A program made the translations under genes and the position numbers. Source: Lachnospiraceae bacterium (GTDB lineage Bacteria; Bacillota; Clostridia; Lachnospirales; Lachnospiraceae). From it: a DNA stretch of 64,000 nucleotides. Below the pieces are notes generated by a model. That model did not search any database and was not told the origin of the DNA. It saw only the letters and a list, made by a program, of their open reading frames with translations. Location: NCBI GenBank assembly GCA_910575075.1, contig CAJTCY010000019.1, positions 47,947 to 111,946 on the forward strand, in the 5' to 3' direction. This document shows, piece by piece, positions 43,053 through 52,362 of the stretch. The stretch's first letter is position 1. Every line of letters begins with the position of its first letter.

Positions 43053-44165
43053 ATGAGAAAAGACTATCAGAATATGCAGAAAAAATTATTACCGGATAAA
43101 AAAACCCAGGATCTGATATGGCAGAACATTGAAAAAAAGTCTTCTGAGCACAGAAAAAAACATCCGCAGATGCGCCTGGCTGGAATTGCCGCAGGCATTA
43201 CCGCTGCTATGCTTGTGCTGGTACTGCTTCTGCCTCAGACAGGCATAGCTGGCGGTATGGCAAAATTTCTGCAGACATATTTCTATGAGCAGGCAGATAT
43301 ATCGCAATATATCGTCTATGATATCTATGAAGACCAGGATGAACATATTAAAATGCAGATACCGGAACTGTTGTCTGACGGCTCCTGCCTGTACTTTAAT
43401 ATACGCTATGAAGCACTGGACAAGAAGGGAGAACGCTGGCTTTCAACAATGCAGTTTGATATTGAGAATATAAGATTTGCCTGTCCCGGAAACATGAAAT
43501 ACGATCCGGACGGCATAAGATTTGATGACCACCCGGACGCAGAAAAGCTTGGAAACTGCGGCACAAGCCTAGACGAACAGGAAACACCCATAACTTCTAA
43601 AATACGGTGTTTTACCTACCTTTATCAAGATCTCGACGGTGATTTTGACTTAAAAGACGTCAATTTAAAACTTTTCTATCCTATGCCCAGTTTCGAGGGC
43701 GCCGGAAGACTGATGCTCACTTCTAAATTCGATACTTATACCTACCAATTAACGAGCGATAAAACGATCAGTGAATTTTACGAGCCGACGTACCTTAAAG
43801 TTTCAAAACTGTCCTTTGCCATTTTCGGACAAAACAAAAGTGTATATTTTCATGAAAAAGATACTTATAGCGGAGACTCTACCCGAATCAACGAAGCATT
43901 TCATGAAGAACTGACCAGCATCGCCTTCCTTATGAAAGACGGCTCCAGAATTAAAATCAGTGACTATGGCACTATAAAATTTTCTGCAAAGCCGGACAAT
44001 GATCCAGACTATAATCTTCTGATCGCCGCTAATTATTTCAGCAGGGATACTATAAACTTTATTAAAAACGAAACCATCGATCCCGAAGAACTGGCAGGGA
44101 TTGAGCTGAACGGAATCTATTATAAGCTCACTGCTCAGGATGAGGGCAGTTCATCAGTAAATTAA
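43053..44165 (+). CDS. membrane-anchored anti-sigma-like protein (DUF4179-like)
   Basis: 370 residues. A short cytoplasmic N-terminus (about 1-40) is followed by one transmembrane helix (about 43-65, IAAGITAAMLVLVLLLP) and a large extracytoplasmic domain. The gene starts next to the sigma stop. The topology and position fit an anti-sigma factor that holds the ECF sigma until an envelope signal arrives. The extracellular part is not recognised beyond a DUF4179-like resemblance. Confidence 0.75.
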   Translation: MRKDYQNMQKKLLPDKKTQDLIWQNIEKKSSEHRKKHPQMRLAGIAAGITAAMLVLVLLLPQTGIAGGMAKFLQTYFYEQADISQYIVYDIYEDQDEHIKMQIPELLSDGSCLYFNIRYEALDKKGERWLSTMQFDIENIRFACPGNMKYDPDGIRFDDHPDAEKLGNCGTSLDEQETPITSKIRCFTYLYQDLDGDFDLKDVNLKLFYPMPSFEGAGRLMLTSKFDTYTYQLTSDKTISEFYEPTYLKVSKLSFAIFGQNKSVYFHEKDTYSGDSTRINEAFHEELTSIAFLMKDGSRIKISDYGTIKFSAKPDNDPDYNLLIAANYFSRDTINFIKNETIDPEELAGIELNGIYYKLTAQDEGSSSVN

Positions 44166-44204
44166 CGTCTTAAATTGTCTGTACAGCCAAATATTTTTGT
44201 TATG

Positions 44205-44253
44205 AACAGCCTCCCCGATTCCGTGTTAACATTATGGAATCGGGGAGGCTGTT
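44205..44253. terminator. bidirectional terminator hairpin
   Basis: AACAGCCTCCCCGATTCC and GGAATCGGGGAGGCTGTT form a perfect 18-bp stem with a 13-base loop, between convergent anti-sigma and pyrI genes. No long T-run on either side. Confidence 0.65.
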
Positions 44254-44270
44254 GTATCATAGCACTCCTG

Positions 44271-44711
44271 CTATCGAATTTTCTTATGGCCTTTATATTT
44301 TTCCTCACAATACTTGCAGCGGTAAGTCTGAGATACCTCGTCTGTAAGAAAGAAAATCTGATCCAGTTCCTGCTCAATAGATGTGATGCAGCGGGGATTC
44401 CTGCAGTGAATTACATTTTTTATCTCCCTGGGAAGATGAAGTTCCCGCTTTTCTACAATTTTTTCTCCCTTAATGATATTTACGGTAATATTATGGTCAA
44501 TAAATCCCAGCACATCCAAATCCAGGGCATCAATATCACATTCCACCTTTAAAATATCCTTTTTCCCCATTTTATTGCTGCGGGCATTTTTGATAATGGC
44601 AACACAGCAGTCCAATTGATCCAGTTTCAGGTCATGATAGAGAGACAGGCTGTTACCTGCCTGAATATGGTCCAGTACAAATCCTTCCGTAATGGCTCCT
44701 ACATTTAGCAT
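44271..44711 (-). CDS. pyrI: aspartate carbamoyltransferase regulatory subunit
   Basis: 146 residues. An N-terminal nucleotide-binding domain (about 1-100) and a C-terminal zinc domain with four cysteines (CRNPRC and CKYC). It binds CTP/ATP and transmits allosteric control to PyrB. Starts inside the pyrB 3' end (7-bp overlap). Together pyrBI forms the ATCase holoenzyme. Confidence 0.95.
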   Translation of the reverse strand: MLNVGAITEGFVLDHIQAGNSLSLYHDLKLDQLDCCVAIIKNARSNKMGKKDILKVECDIDALDLDVLGFIDHNITVNIIKGEKIVEKRELHLPREIKNVIHCRNPRCITSIEQELDQIFFLTDEVSQTYRCKYCEEKYKGHKKIR

Positions 44712-45625
44712 ACTTCCACCTCCAATAACGTAAGAATAAGAGCCATGCGCACATAAACACCATACTGCGCTTGTTTGAAATATGCAGCTCTCGGGTCATC
44801 GTCCACGTCCACAGATATCTCATTTACCCTTGGCAGAGGATGCATGACAATCATATCTTCCCTGGCAAGTTTCATTTTCTTTTTGTCCAGAATATAAAAA
44901 TCTTTCATCCGTACATAATCATCCTCATTGAAGAATCTCTCTTTCTGCACGCGGGTCATATAGAGGATATCCAGTTCTGACATGGCATCCTCCAGACGTT
45001 CTTCCTCGCAAAAAGAGATGCGGTTCTTCCTCAGCACATCTTCACGTATGTAACTGGGGACACGCAGTTCTTCCGGTGAAATTAAGGTAAATCTAATATT
45101 GGGATAACGGATCAGGGCATGAATCAGAGAATGAACGGTACGGCCGAATTTCAAATCGCCGCAAAGACCAATGTTAAGATTGTCCAAACGTCCTTTCATA
45201 GAACGAATTGTAAGAAGATCTGTCAGAGTCTGGGTGGGATGCTGATGCCCGCCATCACCTGCATTGATAACAGGAATCCTCGACTTCTCAGACGCCACCA
45301 GCGGCGCACCCTCTTTGGGATGACGCATCGCGCAAATATCTGCATAACACGAAATTACCCGAATGGTATCAGAAACACTTTCCCCTTTTGCGGCAGAACT
45401 GCTGTCTGCACTGGAAAATCCAAGAACACTGCCTCCCAGATTCAGCATGGCGGCTTCAAAGCTTAATCTTGTTCTGGTACTTGGCTCATAAAAACAGGTA
45501 GCAAGTTTTTTTCCTTCACATGCATGGGCATATTTCTGAGGATTATTTTCAATATCATTTGCCAGCGTAAGCAGTTTGTCCAGTTCCTCCACAGACAAAT
45601 CCAGCGGGCTCATTAAATGCTGCAT
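44705..45625 (-). CDS. pyrB: aspartate carbamoyltransferase catalytic subunit
   Basis: 306 residues. The carbamoyl phosphate loop is STRTRLSFE, followed by HPTQT and the C-terminal HPLPR. It condenses carbamoyl phosphate and aspartate, the first committed pyrimidine step. The ribosome site (TAGGAGGCG) precedes the start, with a promoter about 100 bases upstream and a leader without a recognisable PyrR site. Confidence 0.97.
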   Translation of the reverse strand: MQHLMSPLDLSVEELDKLLTLANDIENNPQKYAHACEGKKLATCFYEPSTRTRLSFEAAMLNLGGSVLGFSSADSSSAAKGESVSDTIRVISCYADICAMRHPKEGAPLVASEKSRIPVINAGDGGHQHPTQTLTDLLTIRSMKGRLDNLNIGLCGDLKFGRTVHSLIHALIRYPNIRFTLISPEELRVPSYIREDVLRKNRISFCEEERLEDAMSELDILYMTRVQKERFFNEDDYVRMKDFYILDKKKMKLAREDMIVMHPLPRVNEISVDVDDDPRAAYFKQAQYGVYVRMALILTLLEVEVC

Positions 45626-45733
45626 AGAACGCCTCCTATCTCCAACTTAGTATACGTGAAACTGCCACACGAATAGAAAGACAAATTACACAAGTAGTTT
45701 TAAGTCACTTTCATGCAACAGCTCATTTTTACT

Positions 45734-45762
45734 ATCATATAACAGACAAATGAAAATTGCAA
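45734..45762 (-). promoter_or_regulatory. pyrBI promoter
   Basis: Minus strand TTGCAA (45757-45762), 17-base spacer, TATGAT (45734-45739). The leader is about 100 nt. Confidence 0.6.
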
Positions 45763-45958
45763 GAAAAAAGTCCCTTCTGAGTTTTCTTATTTTTCGTATA
45801 ATAAAAAACTTTCCGAAATCAAATATTAGGTTATCATTTTAGGTATTACCATATACGTTCCTACCAGCGAGGTAAAAGCTGTAATAAGTCCAGGCAAGGA
45901 TTGAATTTTTGCCGGATAGAAAAACTGATAGCCAGATAGATTTTTGTGTGCTATACTT

Positions 45959-46240
45959 AGGCAATTGCGAAACAACTATATTATCCAAATTTCATATACA
46001 ATTCATACAATTATGCTTAAATATTTTACTCATATAAACGCACAAAATGCAGGACGCACCAAGCATTTCAACGAACCACTTAATACGAAAATCATGTTCA
46101 GCAAAGGCTTCCATGATTTTTGTGTTTCGTTTCCATGGTGCTAAAATGCATTTCTTAGCGTTTATATGCTAAAATATTTCTTCTAAAATTCTTTGAATTG
46201 TATATGAAATTCATCAAATTATTGAGTTTCGCAATCACCT
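45959..46240. mobile_element. 282-bp element with ~90-bp imperfect inverted arms
   Basis: Left end AGGCAATTGCGAAAC and right end GTTTCGCAATCACCT. The arms continue as AATTTCATATACAATTCA on the left and TGAATTGTATATGAAATT on the right, then TATAAACGC/GCGTTTATA. No open frame. Solo-arm relatives lie at 28550 and 37209 and a tip at 4081. The element has no protein coding capacity and is probably mobilised in trans. Confidence 0.75.
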
Positions 46241-46251
46241 AGTTCTATACT
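46222..46251 (+). promoter_or_regulatory. candidate toxin promoter borrowing the repeat end
   Basis: TTGAGT (46222-46227) lies in the right arm of the 282-bp element. TATACT (46246-46251) lies outside, with an 18-base spacer. If used, the element supplies the -35 of the toxin gene. Confidence 0.4.
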
Positions 46252-46344
46252 CTATGCAAGGAGCAGTCGTGTTATAGGGTGTGTTAACCTCATTCCTAAA
46301 AGAATGGGGGCGATGCCTATGAAAAATCATTTTGATTTTAGGAT

Positions 46345-46413
46345 ATGCTGACTTTTGGCATATTCCTTTTGGCATTGCTTACATTTACATTTATCTTTAC
46401 TTTTTGTAAGTAG
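46345..46413 (+). CDS. candidate type I toxin (holin-like small hydrophobic peptide)
   Basis: 22 codons: MLTFGIFLLALL and a Thr/Phe-rich tail ending CK, a single hydrophobic helix as in putative holin-like toxins of Firmicutes. A short leader frame (MPMKNHFDF..., 46313-46351) with the ribosome site GGGGGCG overlaps its start by 7 bases. The ribosome site can pair with CCTCATTC upstream (CATTC-CTAAAA-GAATG), as in type I toxins. Convergent terminator and antisense promoter lie downstream. No laboratory evidence. Confidence 0.55.
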   Translation: MLTFGIFLLALLTFTFIFTFCK

Positions 46414-46424
46414 CCATACATAGC

Positions 46425-46463
46425 AAAACCACCCTTGTACTTTGGCAGAGTAAGGGCGGTTTT
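46425..46463. terminator. shared bidirectional terminator of the toxin-antitoxin locus
   Basis: AAAACCACCCTT and AAGGGCGGTTTT pair (one A-C mismatch) around a GTACTTTGGCAGAGT loop; U-runs on both strands. Confidence 0.65.
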
Positions 46464-46468
46464 GTAAA

Positions 46469-46634
46469 CTAGTACAACGAATATTAAGTAATTAACATCT
46501 TCACTAGCCTAATTGTCCAGCTACTATGTCAGAAAACCTAGCCGTAGCCACCGCTACGCCGTCGTTTTTCTTCCTTGTATCTGAAACAATTATCTTGCGT
46601 GAATATATCAAAGACTTAATTTTCGTTGTACTAG
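46469..46634. mobile_element. 158-bp MITE in a CTAG target, copy 2 (inverted)
   Basis: CTAG flanks TACAACGAA...TTCGTTGTA. Reverse complement of the copy at 8946, differing by about four bases. Removing it with one CTAG joins the toxin terminator directly to the antitoxin 5' hairpin. Confidence 0.85.
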
Positions 46635-46677
46635 TCTTATCGGTCAACCACTTTGTGAGCGGTTGCTCCTTTTCTGT

Positions 46678-46706
46678 ACTATAACATTTCTAAATCTGAA
46701 AATCAA
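46678..46706 (-). promoter_or_regulatory. antitoxin promoter
   Basis: Minus strand TTGATT (46701-46706), 17-base spacer, TATAGT (46678-46683). Good match and it points toward the toxin gene. Confidence 0.6.
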
Positions 46707-46781
46707 CTGCCTTTCCAAAATCCGCTCCGATCAAAACATACAAAATTTGCACTTAAAACCACTGCTCACGGAACGAAAATT

Positions 46782-49700
46782 CTACTGAATTTTAATTTTC
46801 ACGCCTGCTGATTTATTCGTACCATCTGTTGATACAGCACGAATATTGACCGTCTTTCCCTTTCCTGCTTTCTTTGCCGTCACTTTCCCTTTGGCAGTCA
46901 CCGTAGCATATTTCTTGTTGGAAGTGGTCCATTTTAATGTCTTGTTTGCATTCTTGCCAGTTGTCTTAACCACTGCCTGCAAATTAATCTTCTTTCCTGC
47001 CTTGAGTGTCTTGGGCGCTTTCTTAATTGTAACCTTTGTCACTGCGTGTTTCATAATTTTGATACGGACAGACGACTTCTTCCCGCTTCCATCCTGCGCT
47101 GCTGCCGTAATGGTAACCGTCTTTCCCTTGCCCGCCTTTTTCGTGGACACAATACCTTTGCTGCTGACCGTGGCGTATTTCTTATTGCTGGTCGTCCATT
47201 TTACATTGCGGTTCTCAGCATTTTTCGGCGATACACTGACTGTAAGCTTTACCTTCCTGCCAGCCGCGATTTTCTTAGAAGGAGCTGTAACTTTCACCAG
47301 ATTTACCTTTACTTTCGTGTCCGGACGCGTAACAGTTCCCGGAGCATTTCCATCTCCTGGCGGCGTACCATTCCCAGAATTATCATCTCCTGGTTTGTTA
47401 CCATCACCCGGATTCTGCGTCTCTTTGGGTGTTCCGGTAAACAATTTGATCTCTGCTGCTGACGCCAGATCACCTACACCTGCCGTCACTTCGAACCGCA
47501 GGAACCTTACCGCTTTTTCTGTGCGGAACACAGTTGTCTTCTCGGCTTTATCTTCTGCCCATACGCCCGTACGCACTTCTTTAAAGTCACTTGCTTCCAG
47601 TGCGGACAATTCCTTTTCTGCATTGCTCACCAAAATCTTATACTTCGTCACAATTCCGTTGCTGTCCTTATCCTGACGGGGCAGATAGGACAACTGGAAC
47701 AAATCTTCCCTGCTCTCTCCCAGATCAATGGTCAGAGAATGTGGAAGAGGCGCCGCGCTATTTCCCCATTCACAATGCCAGAAAGTATCTTCCTTCCCAT
47801 CAATGGCGTTCTCTGCCTCATTACCAGAATGCTGGCTGTCAGCCAGAATCTGTTTTCCGGAAAGGTCATATTCTTTGGTAATCATTTCTACAACTTCCAA
47901 CTTGGCGATAGCCGTTTTCAAACGATCTGCCGCCTGAATAATCTCAGTTTCCGAAGCATTCTCTGAAAGCAACTTTGCACTGTCATAAGCATTCTTAACA
48001 TTCTGCCAGCTCTCTGGCGTATAGACTGCCTCTGCGCTGTTTTCCACCTGGGCGGTCACTTCATCTAACGGCTTCCATTTCTGCAGTTCCAGAACTGCCT
48101 GCTTGATTTCTTCTGTTACGGCCGACAACTCGTCTGTACCTGTTCCATACGGTAATTCTCTCGCTGCTGCCAAAAGCTGCTGCAATTTCGTCCACCGCTG
48201 CTGGCCGAAGTTATATTCCTGGGCAGAAAGATTCTGCGCTTTACCAATTTCCTGATTCAGTTCCACCCGCTCTGCACTGTTTAGATTCGTAAAATCACTC
48301 AGTTTCCAGGAGTCACTCCAGGAAATTGTCAGAGTTTTATTCTCACTGTCAATCTGGATTGGCAGCCACTGGTATCTGGAATCTTTCAGATTATCCGCAT
48401 TCCACTTATCTCCCATATAAATGAAAGCGCTTTCTTTTCCCTGTACCGGCAGCACAAACGTACTCTGCCCGCCAAAAGACAGGTCCGCGCCGTCACCCAC
48501 ACAGGGATTTTTCAAGCCGTTCATCTGGAAGGGGCCATTGCCGCCCTCTGCTGACATTCCCGTACGGATATTGTCCGTGACAGAGTATCCCATGGCGTTT
48601 GGCCGCCATCCTGTACATCCGGAAGAAATCAGATAATAACTGCCCTGATGCTTAAATACAGCAGGGGCTTCTCTGGCATAGACACCTTTGCTGCCGTTCT
48701 TATCCACATAATTCCTGCTGTAATTTCCGGTAAGCCCTGTATAATCTTCATTCAGCTCTGCAAGATATAAGGTCCAGTTATCTTCCGAAGAATACAAAAG
48801 ATACGCCTTATTATCGTCGTCCACAAATAAAGTCATGTCACGGCTTTCATCTCCGTTCGGATTGATCGTGTCTACAAGCTGAAAGGGACCTGCCGGACAA
48901 TCGCTGACAGCAATTCCAGTCTGCGCCAGATTATAAACGCCGGCTCCTTCTCCATCCTTGTGGAACCACATCACATAATTGTCATTTTTGGCGTTGTAAA
49001 TCACCTTAGGACGTTCCACCACGCTGTCCCAGTTGTATTTCTCATACAAATCTTTTTTCTCTGCCGCCGTCATTCCTTCATACAAGCGGTTAAAAGCGTC
49101 AATGGCTTCTGCCGTATTATATTTCTCCAATGTATCATAGGGGGAAACATGCTTTTGCTCTTCCTTAGCCTGCCGATACTCTTGCGAAGATTCCGGAAGA
49201 TATAAAGGCGTATCCTCACTGATATCCCCTTCTTCCAGAAATGCAGGATTGTTGAACACGGGAAGTGCCATTCCCTCATTTTTCCAGTTATACAGATCGG
49301 TGGAAGAATAGCAGGAAACGCCGATGGCTGCTGTTTTTCCATTGGACAGATTGCTCTCCCCCTTATTCTCACCGTACCAGTAATATTTCTGTGTCTTTTG
49401 ATCCCAGAGCACGCCGCCGCCATGTGCCTGAATCATGGTTCCATTGTTATCCTGCCACTGTCCATTGGGATGGAAACTGTCATATGTAATTTCCGGTTCT
49501 TCCGCATCCTTATCCACAGAAAGCTGCAGGGCCGGTGCCATATCAGAAGAAGCATTCGCCATATTGGAGGCTCCCTCGCGGCTTACAAATGCAAGTTCCC
49601 AGCCATTTTCTTCACAGACTGCAAGCGTAAACACTTCTGCCTCTGCATCCAGTGCACGCACCCATTCTGTCACATCAATAGTCACCCTGGCACCGTCAAT

Positions 49701-52253
49701 CGACTGATTTTTATTATATTTTTCATCCTGCGCCATGGCCGCTTTTGCTTTGTCTACCTGGAACGCATCTGACATTTTCACCTGGGACTTATCTAACTGA
49801 GGCATATTTGTCCATTTCAATTCTGTCTCAAGAAAAGTTCCATTTACAGGCGCCGCCAGCAAATGATCCTCTCCGGCTCCACTGTTGTCTCTGCATCCTA
49901 TGTAAGTCAAAACCAGTTCCGCCTTGTCCATAACGTTCACATAACTGCGGATTCTAGCCGCATCAAAAGACAAAAATGAAATTTTGGCGTCTCTGTCGTC
50001 ACTGGTGCTGTTCCCCACTGCCTCTCCGAAAATTCCCACCTCAGAATTCTCAGTAAGGGCGTCCGACATACGCAGGGTACGAATATAATCAAGACTTCCA
50101 TACGTCTTGTTCTTCTCATCTTTCCAGGATTTCACACTGGCATCTGCTGAAGGTAACACAGATACCGTCTTAAATCTGGAAGATTTCACCTGTATCTCAA
50201 TGCTCTTTTCTGCCGTTTCATAGGCGTCGCTGGCTGTAAACACAACCACATATTTCCCTACCTGCTCCTCACTGGGCGTCCATCGAAAAACTCCCCCAGC
50301 AGTGTCAAACACCGCCCCCTGCGGCAAAGTATCTGCTTTCACGGCCAGTACCGGCGATTCTCCATCTTCATCTTTGGCGCTGACGTGAAAGCTCAGCTCT
50401 TCCTGGGTCTTAGCCGTCACAGCACTTGCAGCAGGCTGCGTAAACTCAGGAGGATTATTATCTGTCCAGTCATGCTGGTTATTGGTAATTCCTTCGGTAA
50501 CCAGTTTCGCCTGGCTGCTGAAAACCACCTTTTCTTTCCCAACATAATGATTCTCTATGCTGAGTTCTTCCACATTTTTCACATAGCTGCCTGCATCTTT
50601 ATTAGAAAACCAGCAGTTATCCAGCGTAACATTTTGGATTTTCTGTGTGTCAAGGCCATTGATATTAAAATTGCTGCCTACCCGTGTGGTATCAAAAGAA
50701 CAATTCCGAAAAACCAAAGATTCATACTGCGGATAGGGCCTGCCGTTTCCCGTACCATTCTGCACGGTAATCCCATTGCCCCCACCGGTAAAATTAGCAG
50801 TATTCACATTGGTAAAGGTATAATTCTTCATGGCATGGCTGTAACAGTCATGTCCCAGGCGAATGCCGTTGCCGCCTCCATAGCTCCATCCCAAGGTATC
50901 ATTCACAGATATGTTGTCTGAATCTTCCGTATCCCATTCCAGACAATCATCGTTATACTGGTCATATCCCGGCACTGTATTGAGAAATCCATCGCTTGGA
51001 TTGTAATGCCCGCTGGCGAAATTATCGTCATTTCCCAATGTGAGAGCTCCGTTGATGGTCAGATTCTGCGCGCTCGCCATATCCAGGCCGTCGACCCAGG
51101 GCTGATTATAGGGAGTGAGTCCTTTGACATTATTCAAAGTACAGTTCTTGCTTCCATGTGATTCCCAATTCCACTGCTTGGCGTCCCGCACATACGTGTC
51201 ATTGAATACAATATTAGAAGAACGCACGATCATGGCGCCGCCCTGATGGCAGCTGTCCTTGGCATCATGACGGTCTTTCCTGTAATTTGCCACGCCGTTG
51301 CCATCAAAAATTCCCCTGCCGGAAATCGTAATATTTTCCGAATCCCAGATGCCGATTGCCGGCTCCATGGCCTGCATACACTCCTGGATACGGTTTTTTA
51401 TCAGGGCTCCTTCCTCCAGGTATATGGTAACATCTTTCCCCTTCCGGTCACGGATATTAAGACCAGAACACACGTAAGTCCCTGCTGGAAAATACAGCGT
51501 ATCGTAAACTGAACCGGCTTTATAAATCTCATCCAGCGCCGCCTGAAGCGCCAGAGTCACATCATCCTCTGTCATAAGCCTCTTATCTGGAAAACGCACC
51601 TGCTCCGTACTGTTTGCCACCAGTTTCCCCGCTTCATAGGATGTCCCGCCGCTGGTAACGCCTGCCGGCTCTGCTGTCTGCGCCTCGCTGTTGGGATGGC
51701 TTTGAAGATAATCTTCCATAAATGTCTTGGCATTGAGCACATTGGCCCCATTGATATCTGGTTTATCTGTTTCCGGCGGATCATTGATAACAGCAAGATA
51801 CGGTTTCCCTGCCTGATCTGCCGGACCGCCGTTAATCATCACAAATGCATAACGCAATTGATCAGACATTGTAAATGCCACGCTTTTCTTATCTGCGCTG
51901 ACTTTGATCGTTTCCTGTGGGTAATACCGTTCTGGATAGACCGTAACCTGTTTAATTTCTTCATTCACCTGTACGGTAAACTCTGGCGTAGTGTCAGAAC
52001 ATGAAAAACGGGCGATGTCAAAGTTATTTCCGTTGGCGCTGTATTTCACCACCGGGACTTGTGTGCCGTTGGCAGTCAGCGTATACTTTGCCGACGCCTC
52101 GTCTCCCGGCGTACTTTCATACACATGCACTTCTCCTTCTGCTGCTTCTGCGGTCTGCACAGATCCTGTCACCGGCAGGAACAGGTTCCCCAGAATCATT
52201 GCCGCTGATACGATCAGTGAAATTACTGCCTGTCTTCTCTGCTTTCCTTTCAT
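46782..52253 (-). CDS. secreted multidomain glycosidase (GH28-like + GH43_24-like)
   Basis: 1823 residues with a signal peptide (about 1-40). Domains: an N-terminal beta-sandwich (about 45-160); a right-handed beta-helix of GH28-like character (about 220-600) with WDSENITISGRGIFDGNG and GNDDNFASGH; a cadherin-like unit (605-695); a DNRLRE/CBM96-like unit (700-915). A GH43 propeller follows from about 936, with IQAHGGGVLW, ERPKVIYN and SRDMTLFVDDD; these resemble exo-beta-1,3-galactanases. Then FIVAR-like helices, an F5/8 type C (CBM32-like) domain, a Gly/Pro linker and two Lys-rich Big_2 domains. No LPXTG. Probably attacks arabinogalactan or mucin glycans. Confidence 0.88.
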   Translation of the reverse strand: MKGKQRRQAVISLIVSAAMILGNLFLPVTGSVQTAEAAEGEVHVYESTPGDEASAKYTLTANGTQVPVVKYSANGNNFDIARFSCSDTTPEFTVQVNEEIKQVTVYPERYYPQETIKVSADKKSVAFTMSDQLRYAFVMINGGPADQAGKPYLAVINDPPETDKPDINGANVLNAKTFMEDYLQSHPNSEAQTAEPAGVTSGGTSYEAGKLVANSTEQVRFPDKRLMTEDDVTLALQAALDEIYKAGSVYDTLYFPAGTYVCSGLNIRDRKGKDVTIYLEEGALIKNRIQECMQAMEPAIGIWDSENITISGRGIFDGNGVANYRKDRHDAKDSCHQGGAMIVRSSNIVFNDTYVRDAKQWNWESHGSKNCTLNNVKGLTPYNQPWVDGLDMASAQNLTINGALTLGNDDNFASGHYNPSDGFLNTVPGYDQYNDDCLEWDTEDSDNISVNDTLGWSYGGGNGIRLGHDCYSHAMKNYTFTNVNTANFTGGGNGITVQNGTGNGRPYPQYESLVFRNCSFDTTRVGSNFNINGLDTQKIQNVTLDNCWFSNKDAGSYVKNVEELSIENHYVGKEKVVFSSQAKLVTEGITNNQHDWTDNNPPEFTQPAASAVTAKTQEELSFHVSAKDEDGESPVLAVKADTLPQGAVFDTAGGVFRWTPSEEQVGKYVVVFTASDAYETAEKSIEIQVKSSRFKTVSVLPSADASVKSWKDEKNKTYGSLDYIRTLRMSDALTENSEVGIFGEAVGNSTSDDRDAKISFLSFDAARIRSYVNVMDKAELVLTYIGCRDNSGAGEDHLLAAPVNGTFLETELKWTNMPQLDKSQVKMSDAFQVDKAKAAMAQDEKYNKNQSIDGARVTIDVTEWVRALDAEAEVFTLAVCEENGWELAFVSREGASNMANASSDMAPALQLSVDKDAEEPEITYDSFHPNGQWQDNNGTMIQAHGGGVLWDQKTQKYYWYGENKGESNLSNGKTAAIGVSCYSSTDLYNWKNEGMALPVFNNPAFLEEGDISEDTPLYLPESSQEYRQAKEEQKHVSPYDTLEKYNTAEAIDAFNRLYEGMTAAEKKDLYEKYNWDSVVERPKVIYNAKNDNYVMWFHKDGEGAGVYNLAQTGIAVSDCPAGPFQLVDTINPNGDESRDMTLFVDDDNKAYLLYSSEDNWTLYLAELNEDYTGLTGNYSRNYVDKNGSKGVYAREAPAVFKHQGSYYLISSGCTGWRPNAMGYSVTDNIRTGMSAEGGNGPFQMNGLKNPCVGDGADLSFGGQSTFVLPVQGKESAFIYMGDKWNADNLKDSRYQWLPIQIDSENKTLTISWSDSWKLSDFTNLNSAERVELNQEIGKAQNLSAQEYNFGQQRWTKLQQLLAAARELPYGTGTDELSAVTEEIKQAVLELQKWKPLDEVTAQVENSAEAVYTPESWQNVKNAYDSAKLLSENASETEIIQAADRLKTAIAKLEVVEMITKEYDLSGKQILADSQHSGNEAENAIDGKEDTFWHCEWGNSAAPLPHSLTIDLGESREDLFQLSYLPRQDKDSNGIVTKYKILVSNAEKELSALEASDFKEVRTGVWAEDKAEKTTVFRTEKAVRFLRFEVTAGVGDLASAAEIKLFTGTPKETQNPGDGNKPGDDNSGNGTPPGDGNAPGTVTRPDTKVKVNLVKVTAPSKKIAAGRKVKLTVSVSPKNAENRNVKWTTSNKKYATVSSKGIVSTKKAGKGKTVTITAAAQDGSGKKSSVRIKIMKHAVTKVTIKKAPKTLKAGKKINLQAVVKTTGKNANKTLKWTTSNKKYATVTAKGKVTAKKAGKGKTVNIRAVSTDGTNKSAGVKIKIQ

Positions 52254-52362
52254 TTCCCTTCCTCCCAACTTTAAGCATATTTATAATAATTATATTTTAA
52301 CCTAATAAAAGCTGGAAATGTCGGCAAATTCAATTCTAAAATAAGCATTTTTGAGCCAACGA

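Larger units (their letters stand above)
46425..46671 (-). ncRNA. candidate antitoxin RNA, interrupted by a MITE
   Basis: Predicted minus-strand RNA from the promoter at 46678-46706 to the terminator at 46425. Its 5' region forms CAACCGCTCA-CAAAG-TGGTTG. Removing the 162-bp insertion leaves about 85 nt, a usual antitoxin length. As it stands the RNA would be about 247 nt with the MITE hairpin in the middle. Boundaries are predicted only. Confidence 0.5.

Noticed and set aside
45626..45733. PyrR-type attenuator in the pyrB leader
   Set aside because: No PyrR-binding loop or antiterminator/terminator pair was found.
46313..46351. Short frame MPMKNHFDF... as the toxin itself
   Set aside because: It is hydrophilic and only 12 codons; the overlapping hydrophobic frame fits the toxin family, so this one is treated as a leader.
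46846..47676. 276-codon plus-strand frame inside the glycosidase gene
   Set aside because: It is antisense to the Lys-rich Big_2 and linker region and owes its length to the repetitive codon pattern; no ribosome site.
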